23,250 bases of DNA, taken from NCBI GenBank assembly GCA_033764865.1, contig JANRIM010000094.1, forward strand, positions 1 through 23,250, written 5' to 3'. A program made the translations under genes and the position numbers. Positions 8,003 to 13,383 of this stretch are shown piece by piece. Numbering within the stretch: the stretch's first letter is position 1; each line of letters begins with the position of its first letter. This DNA is from VFBF01 sp033764865. Its GTDB lineage: Bacteria > Pseudomonadota > Alphaproteobacteria > Caulobacterales > Aquidulcibacteraceae. The notes beneath the pieces are model-generated. The model did not search any database, was not told the origin of the DNA, and saw only the letters and a program-made list of their open reading frames with translations.

Positions 8003-8031
8003 TATATGCCCCCGGCGGGCCCTTCCGGCAA
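8003..8031 (-). promoter_or_regulatory. Probable promoter of the miaB operon
   Basis: On the minus strand TTGCCG (8031-8026) and CATATA (8008-8003) are separated by exactly 17 bases. This lies in the gap between the fur stop and miaB, where a promoter is expected. The -10 region reads CATATAGC, the same octamer found upstream of glnD. A transcript starting near 7996 would have a leader of about 58 bases to ATG 7938. It was found by pattern only. Confidence 0.45.
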
Positions 8032-8041
8032 GGCGAGCGCC

Positions 8042-8464
8042 CTATGCGCCGGTCTTGGCGTCTTCGAGCGGGACCCCGTAGAGTTCCAGCTTGTGGCCCA
8101 CCAGACGGTAGCCAAGGCGCCGCGCGATCAGCTCCTGCAACTGCTCAATCTCCTCGTCCATGAACTCCACCACCGCGCCCGTCTTCACATCGATCAGGTG
8201 GTCGTGGTGCTCCGTCGGCGCCTCCTCGTAGCGGGAGCGGCCGTGCTGGAAATCGTGCCGCTGGATGATCCCGGCTTCCTCGAACAGGCGGACAGTGCGG
8301 TAGACGGTGGCGATGGAGATGTTCTGGTCGATCGCCACGGCGCGGCGGTGGAGTTCCTCCACGTCCGGGTGATCCTTCGCGGCCGACAGCACGCGGGCGA
8401 TCACGCGCCGCTGGTCGGTCATGCGCATGCCCTTTTCGGTACACAGCTTCTCGATGCGGTCCAT
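8042..8464 (-). CDS. fur: Fur-family ferric uptake regulator
   Basis: A 140-residue metal-responsive repressor. The N-terminal winged helix (about 1-80) contains GMRMTDQRRVIARVL and the recognition helix region ISIATVYRTVRLFEEAGI. The dimerisation/metal domain has HHDH (86-89), the acidic stretch at 103-107, and His124 in GHKLELYG, corresponding to the Fur regulatory metal sites. It has no C-terminal CxxC pairs, as is usual for alphaproteobacterial Fur (called Mur where it senses manganese). Iron versus manganese specificity cannot be decided from sequence. Start ATG 8464 is chosen over upstream in-frame codons because of a GGAAGGAG Shine-Dalgarno about 7 bases before it. The order NFU-rimI-fur-miaB places it among Fe-S functions. 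Confidence 0.95.
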   Translation of the reverse strand: MDRIEKLCTEKGMRMTDQRRVIARVLSAAKDHPDVEELHRRAVAIDQNISIATVYRTVRLFEEAGIIQRHDFQHGRSRYEEAPTEHHDHLIDVKTGAVVEFMDEEIEQLQELIARRLGYRLVGHKLELYGVPLEDAKTGA

Positions 8465-8485
8465 GCCGGGCTCCTTCCGGGGCAG

Positions 8486-8514
8486 GATATGCGGGCGTGC
8501 GCGCCGTGTGTCTA
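8486..8514 (-). promoter_or_regulatory. Candidate fur promoter
   Basis: On the minus strand TAGACA (8514-8509; five of six bases match TTGACA) and CATATC (8491-8486) are spaced by 17 bases in the 63-base rimI-fur gap. A start near 8479 would leave a leader of about 15 bases containing the ribosome binding site. This is a pattern match only. Confidence 0.4.
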
Positions 8515-8527
8515 GGCGACGCAACGT

Positions 8528-8944
8528 CTACACCAGGGCGCGCGACAGTATCAGGGCGTCCGCGCCGTCATCGTAGTACCGCGCGCGCCGGCCGGTTTCC
8601 ATGAAGCCCGCCGTCGCATAGAGCGCGCGGGCGGCGGCGTTCGCCGCCGAAACTTCAAGAAAGAAGGTGCGTGCGCCAGAGTCGCGCATTTCCGCCTCCG
8701 CCCTCGACACCAGCGCGCGCGCGAGCCCGCGACGCCGGGCCGGTTCCGCCACCGCGAGCGTCAGGATTTCAGCTTCGTCGGCGGCAGCGTGCACGAGGAT
8801 GAAGCCCTGCGCCGGCGCCCAGAAGGCGCGCGCGCCCGCGGCCATCAACGCCTCTATCGATCCCGCCGGCCAGCCCGGCGAAAACGCCGCCGCGTGCAAG
8901 GCCGCGAGTGCGTCGCAATCGCCGCTGCCCGCCTCCGCGATCAG
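8528..8944 (-). CDS. rimI: RimI-like GNAT N-acetyltransferase, apparent CTG start
   Basis: A GNAT protein of about 138 residues. Family features are LTLAVAEPARRRGLARALVSRAEAEMRDSGA (acetyl-CoA binding RRxGxA loop), FFLEVSAANAAARALYATAGF, and the ending RRARYYDDGADALILSRAL, which together are typical of RimI (acetylation of ribosomal protein S18 N-terminus and other proteins). Homology begins at IAEAGSGDCDALAALHAAAF, right after a CTG at 8944-8942. That CTG overlaps the NFU stop as CTGA, exactly where ATG sits in other junctions here. No in-frame ATG, GTG or TTG exists between this point and ATG 9043. The latter is deep inside the NFU gene but is preceded by AAGGG, and would add 33 residues that do not look like RimI. 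Product identity is good; the start is uncertain. Confidence 0.85.
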   Translation of the reverse strand: MIAEAGSGDCDALAALHAAAFSPGWPAGSIEALMAAGARAFWAPAQGFILVHAAADEAEILTLAVAEPARRRGLARALVSRAEAEMRDSGARTFFLEVSAANAAARALYATAGFMETGRRARYYDDGADALILSRALV

Positions 8945-9522
8945 ACGACCTGCTCCACCGCGCGCACTTCCGGCACGTAGTGGCGCAGCATGTTCTCGAT
9001 GCCCTGCTTGAGGGTCATGGTGGAGCTGGGGCAGCCCGCGCATGCGCCCTTCATGTGCAAGCGGACGAGCCCGCTGTCGTGGTCCCACGAGTGGAAGGTG
9101 ATGTCGCCGCCGTCCTGCGCGACGGCCGGGCGCACGCGCGTTTCGATCAGATCGCGGATCTGCTCGACGATTTCGGCGGCGTCGCCTTCGTACAGCACAT
9201 CGCTCTCGTCATTGGCCATCGGCGGCGCCGACGCGTCCAGCAGCACGGGGCGGCCGGCCACGAAGTGCTCCATTATCGCCCCGAGCACGAACGGCTTGAG
9301 GTGGGCCCAGTCGGCATCCGCCGTCTTCGTGACGGAGACGAACTCATCGCCGAGGTAGACCCGCGTCACACCGTCCAGCGACAGGAGCGCGCCCGCCAGC
9401 GGCGACGACGCGGCCGCTTCCCCGGACGCATAGTCAAGCCCCGGCGCCCGGCCGAGAACATCCCGCCCGGGGAGGAACTTCAGCGTTTGCGGGTTGGGCG
9501 TCGATTCCGTCTGGATGAACAT
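8941..9522 (-). CDS. NFU/NifU-like Fe-S cluster scaffold or carrier
   Basis: A 193-residue protein with an N-terminal Nfu_N domain (MFIQTESTPNPQTLKFLPG through about residue 90) and a C-terminal NifU-like domain (about 112-190) carrying the cluster-binding Cys161 and Cys164 in GACAGCPSS. It should hold and deliver [4Fe-4S] clusters to client proteins; MiaB, encoded nearby, is the kind of enzyme such carriers serve. Start ATG 9522 matches the conserved MFIQTE N-terminus and has a GAAGG about 8 bases upstream. The longer in-frame reading is not family-like. Its stop overlaps the proposed rimI start by 4 bases. It follows the universal stress gene by 52 bases in the same direction. Confidence 0.95.
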   Translation of the reverse strand: MFIQTESTPNPQTLKFLPGRDVLGRAPGLDYASGEAAASSPLAGALLSLDGVTRVYLGDEFVSVTKTADADWAHLKPFVLGAIMEHFVAGRPVLLDASAPPMANDESDVLYEGDAAEIVEQIRDLIETRVRPAVAQDGGDITFHSWDHDSGLVRLHMKGACAGCPSSTMTLKQGIENMLRHYVPEVRAVEQVV

Positions 9523-9574
9523 GGGGCGGCCTTCAAATCCTGAGCGACAGACTTGGGATTTCCCGCCTACCGGG

Positions 9575-10078
9575 TCAAGCGCCGGGGTCGGGCACCGCGA
9601 GCGCCCGCACCTCATCGGCGCTCAGCGTGCCGGGCACGATGAGGACCGGAACCGAACGACCGCCGAGACCCTGGCCCTTGGCCACGGAGGACACCAGCGG
9701 TCCCGGCCCGTCGCGGCCCGTTCCCGAGGCCAGCACCACGATGCGGACGTCCCTGTCCTCGTCGATGAAGCGTCGGAGTTCCGCCCGGGCGTCGCCTTCC
9801 CGAATGACGATCTCTGGCTGCACGCCGGCGCTGGCCCAGGTCTCCGCCGCGAGGCGCTCGGCCATGGCTTCCGCCATCTCCAGCGCCTCGGCGCGCATCT
9901 CCTCCCCGACGCTGACCCAGTGGGCGTTGTCGGTGGCGGTGTCGACGATGCGCAGGATGACCAGCGCCCCGGTCGTCACCTTCACCCGATGGGCGGCGTA
10001 GGCCAACGCCACGGGAAACTCCGCGCTGTCGTCGGCGATGACGAGATACTTGAACGGGCGCGGATCCATCGGGCGCAT
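9575..10078 (-). CDS. Universal stress protein (UspA family)
   Basis: A 167-residue single UspA domain protein. It begins with MRPMDPRPFKYLVIADDSAEFPVALAYAAHRV, the usual first strand and helix. It ends with a VVLASGTGRDGPGPLVSSVAKGQGLGGRSVPVLIVPG segment, an ATP-loop-like glycine pattern of the family. Such cytoplasmic proteins respond to stress or starvation; no specific role can be given. The start at ATG 10078 is used; ATG 10069 is three codons downstream and also possible. It lies 44 bases after the DUF2333-like gene and upstream of NFU, a position I recall for this gene in Rhizobiales. The long upstream extension of the reading frame is an artefact of GC-rich DNA. Confidence 0.93.
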   Translation of the reverse strand: MRPMDPRPFKYLVIADDSAEFPVALAYAAHRVKVTTGALVILRIVDTATDNAHWVSVGEEMRAEALEMAEAMAERLAAETWASAGVQPEIVIREGDARAELRRFIDEDRDVRIVVLASGTGRDGPGPLVSSVAKGQGLGGRSVPVLIVPGTLSADEVRALAVPDPGA

Positions 10079-10122
10079 GGTCTCGCGAAACGCCTGCAGC
10101 GGCAAGCGCGCACGGAAACCCG

Positions 10123-11103
10123 TCAGGGCGCCTGGCGATCCAGCGCCGACGCCAGCGCCCGCGCGCCCGCCGCGGCGCGGGCGAATTCCGCCGCGGCTTC
10201 CGCCACATGGGCCGGGGCGAACGGCGCCGCCTCCTCGACGTTGAAGAGAAACAGCGGTTGGCGTTCGGCGATCTCCCCCATCGCCTCCAACGGAATGGAG
10301 GCCTCCACTGAGAGGGTCGACGCGAGATCCGGCGCGTCCCGGAGCGCGCCGCGCAGGATCAGCGCCCAACCCCACGCCACGCCGCGCGCCTGGGCCATGC
10401 GGGCGTCGACGGCAGGGGCCGCCAGAAGGCTCGGCTGCGCCGCCATCGCCGCGAGATCCGCCGACTGCACGTCGCAGGCGTCCGCCGCCGCCCGCAACAA
10501 GCCCGCCAGCGCCGCGGGACCGGCGTCGAGGCGGGCCTCGCCGTCGGCGAGGCGGTCGTTGAAACGGCGCAGCGCGTCGCGCGCCGCCACCCGGTCCGGG
10601 CCCGGCGTCGCGGCCATGGCCGCCCGCGCATCCGCGAGGGCCGCGTCCAGCCGACCCTGCAACGGGCCCGCCCGGGCGATGTAGGCGGCGGCGACGCTGG
10701 TGGCCCCCGCGCGCACCATGGACTCCCGAAGGCTGCGCCCGCTGGGCACGAAGAGGATTTCCCCCTCGTCCAGTACTGTGTCCGGCGCGTAGGCGAGGAT
10801 GTGGACCACCGCCGCCACCGCGTTCGATTCGCCCGGCTGGACCGGCGGGCCGCCGACGGTGACTTCGAGGGGGGCCCGGCTGTTGAACGCCACCAGCGCC
10901 CCATAGCCCAGCGCCAGCGTCGCGAGGGTGGCGACGAACGCCAGCGCGGTGCGGAGCCGGCGTCCCCACGGATTTCCCGAGGCAGGCGTGGGCGGCGTCG
11001 GCGCAGGCGTCTCCAGGGTGACGACGGGATCATGGTCGGCCGCGCGGATGAACCGGCGGCGGGCGCGCCAAACGAGGCGTCGGAGGGTCTGGTCTATCTG
11101 CAC
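10123..11103 (-). CDS. Membrane-anchored hypothetical protein, DUF2333-like
   Basis: From GTG 11103 (VQIDQTLRRLVWRARRRF) the product has 326 residues. It has a basic N-terminus, a Pro-rich linker, one membrane helix (LRTALAFVATLATLALGYGALVAF, about 50-75), and then a long Ala-rich helical domain presumably outside the cytoplasm. Three features recall DUF2333: the central segment resembling LQRYNDRLAxGEAVFD (here LRRFNDRLADGEARLD), a later ARGVAWGWALILRGAL stretch, and a C-terminal helix after an NVEEAAPFAPAHVAEAA region. The middle is shorter than I would expect for that family. A longer start at 11211 exists but reads as non-conserved Arg-rich sequence. No Shine-Dalgarno is seen. Function is unknown; membership is a tentative pattern judgement. 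Confidence 0.6.
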   Translation of the reverse strand: MQIDQTLRRLVWRARRRFIRAADHDPVVTLETPAPTPPTPASGNPWGRRLRTALAFVATLATLALGYGALVAFNSRAPLEVTVGGPPVQPGESNAVAAVVHILAYAPDTVLDEGEILFVPSGRSLRESMVRAGATSVAAAYIARAGPLQGRLDAALADARAAMAATPGPDRVAARDALRRFNDRLADGEARLDAGPAALAGLLRAAADACDVQSADLAAMAAQPSLLAAPAVDARMAQARGVAWGWALILRGALRDAPDLASTLSVEASIPLEAMGEIAERQPLFLFNVEEAAPFAPAHVAEAAAEFARAAAGARALASALDRQAP

Positions 11104-11173
11104 GGGTGAGCGGTGATTGGACAGACGGTCACGGAGGCGTCCCCGGGGAAGCGCCACGGGAACAAGCGGCAAG

Positions 11174-11194
11174 GCACGGTCCGCTCTACCGTGC
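11174..11194. repeat. Perfect 7-bp hairpin in the intergenic region
   Basis: GCACGGT (11174-11180) and ACCGTGC (11188-11194) form a perfect 7-bp stem with a 7-base loop. No T run follows on either strand, so it is not a standard intrinsic terminator. It could be an operator or RNA structure in the leader of the DUF2333-like gene. Confidence 0.45.
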
Positions 11195-11233
11195 GTCGTG
11201 GGCGGCCTCAATGCGGCCGACCGATAAGGGCAA

Positions 11234-11261
11234 GCGGACCAGGGCGTTAGCCCCAGTCCGC
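11234..11261. repeat. 12-bp stem-loop downstream of the LuxR gene
   Basis: GCGGACCAGGGC (11234-11245) and GCCCCAGTCCGC (11250-11261) pair in 10 of 12 positions around a GTTA loop. It lies about 120 bases past the LuxR stop. On the minus strand it is followed by TTGCCCTTATC rather than a true T run, so it is at best a weak terminator. Confidence 0.45.
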
Positions 11262-11378
11262 GCCACCGCGCGCATGCCCCCTGAAGCCTGCATTGAGCGA
11301 CGCCGCACCCTAGGCGGGCGAGCGGGGCTGCTCTCTAGGGAGTATTGCCCATGTGAGTAACCTAAACGTCAGCCTGCC

Positions 11379-12107
11379 CTACAGGCGTCCGGTCTCCGTC
11401 ATGCGGCGCAGAAGCTCTCCAACGGTCTTCACGCCCATCCGGTACTTCGCCGTCGCGATCTGGTTGTAGACGGTGCTCGGTGCCAACTTGAGCGCGTGGG
11501 CAGACTGCTTGAGGTTCAGGCCGCGGGCTAACAGCCGGATGATCTCCATCTGCGCCCGCGTCACCTGCGCTTCTCCTTCGCCCGGGGCGTCCGGTTCCCG
11601 CAGCTCCAGAGCGCGCAGGAGATACCGTTCGGACCCCATCCGCGCAGCGTCGGCGATTTCGTCATGGGGGGCGGCGTGCTCGCCGGTGAGCGCGCAGACC
11701 CAGATGGAGTGGTTGGCGAGGCGGATCGGCGTCGACAGCCCCTCCCCGATGCCGAATTCCCGCGCCTCGTCGAACAAGCGCTTCTCCTCGAACGACAGCC
11801 GCGCGACGCGGGAGAACGAAGTCCACCAGATGGGCTCGTTGGATTGCAGCAGCGTGCGGACCGCGGCGTCGTGCAGGAAGTAGTTGCGCTCCCTGTACCG
11901 GCTGCTCCAGTCCCGGCTGGGCCGGCCGAAAACGATCTCGAACGGCCGCACCGGGCCGAGCGCCGATGACCCGATGGGGATCGTCGTCCACCGGTCGAAG
12001 CCCCATCCCTGGATGAGCTTCGCGAACATCGCGTCCAGTTCCATCATCGACGGCGCGTTCCGCGCGGCGTTCAGGAAGGTGAAAAGAGAGGCGGGGATGT
12101 CGTTCAT
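11379..12107 (-). CDS. LuxR-type quorum-sensing regulator (orphan AHL receptor)
   Basis: The 242-residue protein has an N-terminal autoinducer-binding domain (about 15-165) and a C-terminal LuxR/GerE helix-turn-helix (about 181-240). The residues that are near-invariant in acyl-homoserine-lactone receptors are all present with exact TraR/LuxR spacing: Trp67, Tyr71, Asp80, Trp95 and Gly123 (equivalents of W57, Y61, D70, W85, G113). The usual Pro after the Asp is Ala81. In the DNA-binding domain the equivalents of E178 and L182 are Gln186 and Ile190, while Gly196 (G188) is kept. No LuxI-type synthase is in the window, so it looks like a LuxR solo or has a distant partner. Start ATG 12107 (MNDIPASLF) fits the family; the upstream in-frame ATG 12188 falls inside a repeated control element and is less likely. 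Confidence 0.92.
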   Translation of the reverse strand: MNDIPASLFTFLNAARNAPSMMELDAMFAKLIQGWGFDRWTTIPIGSSALGPVRPFEIVFGRPSRDWSSRYRERNYFLHDAAVRTLLQSNEPIWWTSFSRVARLSFEEKRLFDEAREFGIGEGLSTPIRLANHSIWVCALTGEHAAPHDEIADAARMGSERYLLRALELREPDAPGEGEAQVTRAQMEIIRLLARGLNLKQSAHALKLAPSTVYNQIATAKYRMGVKTVGELLRRMTETGRL

Positions 12108-12135
12108 ACGGAAGTGTGATGGGGCATGGGCAGGG

Positions 12136-12196
12136 AACTCACTATGTCCAAACCTAGGGGCATAGCGAATCAGTTTCTTTGCGGGCATAGTGAATT
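12136..12196 (-). promoter_or_regulatory. Three-copy 14-bp element and promoter candidate upstream of the LuxR gene
   Basis: Three related 14-mers lie here: AACTCACTATGTCC at 12136-12149 (inverted), GGGCATAGCGAATC at 12158-12171, and GGGCATAGTGAATT at 12183-12196. The first two form a dyad with an 8-base spacer and 10 of 14 matching positions. The last two are direct repeats 25 bases apart. On the minus strand TTCGCT (12169-12164) and CATAGT (12146-12141), spaced by 17 bases, could be promoter elements lying within two of the copies. The stretch is AT-richer than its surroundings. It does not resemble the standard lux box. Regulation of the adjacent LuxR gene, possibly by itself, is inferred. 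Confidence 0.5.
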
Positions 12197-12236
12197 GTTG
12201 TTCGGCTTGCCGCCGGCCCCAAAGGTTCCCCGGTCC

Positions 12237-13274
12237 TCAGCGCCCGCGCCACAGCCCCACGATCCGCCGGACGTCCGCCATGATCGGGGTCGCGATGGCG
12301 TCGGCGCGCGCCGCCCCGTCCCGCAGGGCCGCGTCGATGGTTCCTGGGTCCGCCAGAAGGCGGCGCATCTCGCCCGCGATGGGGGCGAGCTTCGCGGCGG
12401 CCACCTCCGCCAGCGCGGGCTTGAATGCGGCGAACCCCTGACCGCCCCACGTCCGCAGCACGTCCTCCGCCGTCTCCCCGCTGAGCGCGGCGTAGATGCC
12501 CACGAGGTTCTCCACCTCGGGACGCCCCTCCAGCCCCTGCACAGTCTCCGGAATCGGCAGTGAATCCGTCGTCGCGCGCTTGAGCTTGTTGGCGATGGCG
12601 TCGGCGTCGTCGGTGAGGTTGATGCGGCTCATGTCCGAGGGGTCGGACTTGGACATCTTCTTCTTGCCGTCGCGCAGCGACATGATCCGGGCGCCCGGCC
12701 CCTGGATCAGCGGCTCGGGCAGCGGGAAGAATCCCGGCGCGTCGAAGTCGTTGTTGAACTTGGCGGCGATGTCGCGGCTGAGTTCGAGGTGCTGCTTCTG
12801 GTCCTCCCCCACCGGTACGTGCGTGCCCTTGTAGGCGAGGATGTCGGCAGCCTGCAGCACGGGATAGTCGAACAGGCCCACGCTCATGCGTTCGGCATTC
12901 TTGCCGGCCTTGTCCTTGAACTGGGTCATGCGCTGCAGCCAGCCCATCCGGGCGACGCAATTGAAGATCCACGCCAGCTCCGTGTGCGCCAGCACCGCGG
13001 ATTGTACGAAGATGATGCTCTTCCTCGGGTCGACGCCCGCAGCCATGTACGCCGCCGCCACCTCGCGGCACTGCTGGGCGAGCGTTGCGGGATCGTGATC
13101 TACCGTGATCGCGTGCAGATCGACGATGCAGTACAGGCACTCGTCGGTGTCCTGGAGGCGCACGAACTTCACGAGTGCGCCGAGGTAGTTGCCCAGGTGC
13201 AGGCCGCCAGTGGGCTGCATGCCGGAGAATACGCGGCGCGGGCCCGTGTAGGCGGTGGTGGAACCATCGGTCAT
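12237..13274 (-). CDS. trpS: Tryptophanyl-tRNA synthetase
   Basis: The 345-residue class I synthetase attaches tryptophan to tRNA-Trp. It has the HIGH-type motif HLGN at 26-29 (within SGMQPTGGLHLGNYLGAL) and the KMSKS motif at 206-210. It also has the conserved family segments VDLHAIT, FVQSAVLAHTELAWIFNC, GLFDYPVLQAADILAY and VPVGEDQKQHLELSRDIA. Length is normal for bacterial TrpS. Start ATG 13274 is supported by GGGAG about 8 bases upstream. It lies 109 bases after murJ in the same direction, with a hairpin in the gap that may separate or modulate transcription. Confidence 0.98.
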   Translation of the reverse strand: MTDGSTTAYTGPRRVFSGMQPTGGLHLGNYLGALVKFVRLQDTDECLYCIVDLHAITVDHDPATLAQQCREVAAAYMAAGVDPRKSIIFVQSAVLAHTELAWIFNCVARMGWLQRMTQFKDKAGKNAERMSVGLFDYPVLQAADILAYKGTHVPVGEDQKQHLELSRDIAAKFNNDFDAPGFFPLPEPLIQGPGARIMSLRDGKKKMSKSDPSDMSRINLTDDADAIANKLKRATTDSLPIPETVQGLEGRPEVENLVGIYAALSGETAEDVLRTWGGQGFAAFKPALAEVAAAKLAPIAGEMRRLLADPGTIDAALRDGAARADAIATPIMADVRRIVGLWRGR

Positions 13275-13297
13275 TGGAAACTCCCGGAGAGAAACGG

Positions 13298-13321
13298 TGA
13301 CGCGACGCGTTCGCCGCGTCA
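13298..13321 (-). repeat. Hairpin between murJ and trpS
   Basis: TGACGCG (13298-13304) and CGCGTCA (13315-13321) form a perfect 7-bp stem with a 10-base loop. Read on the minus strand, it is followed a few bases later by GTTTCTCTCC, a weak pyrimidine tract. It may be a leaky terminator after murJ or a leader structure before trpS. Confidence 0.35.
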
Positions 13322-13383
13322 GGGCGATGACAAGGGGCTCAGGCCCGCCATCGGGGATCGTTTCTTCTCACCGGGCCGTTCTA

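Larger units (their letters stand above)
11104..11378. other. 275-base gap with two hairpins, no gene seen
   Basis: Nothing coding is supported between the LuxR gene stop and the DUF2333-like gene. The gap contains two hairpin-forming inverted repeats, listed separately, and no recognisable tRNA, riboswitch or insertion sequence. Any promoter for the DUF2333-like gene should be here, but I see no convincing one. Confidence 0.5.

Noticed and set aside
11104..11378. Possible tRNA or other RNA gene in the hairpin-bearing gap
   Set aside because: The two stems do not assemble into a cloverleaf and no T-loop or CCA-like end is present.
12108..12188. Longer LuxR-type protein starting at ATG 12188
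   Set aside because: The added 27 residues are not family-like, and the codons coincide with the repeated regulatory element upstream of the gene.
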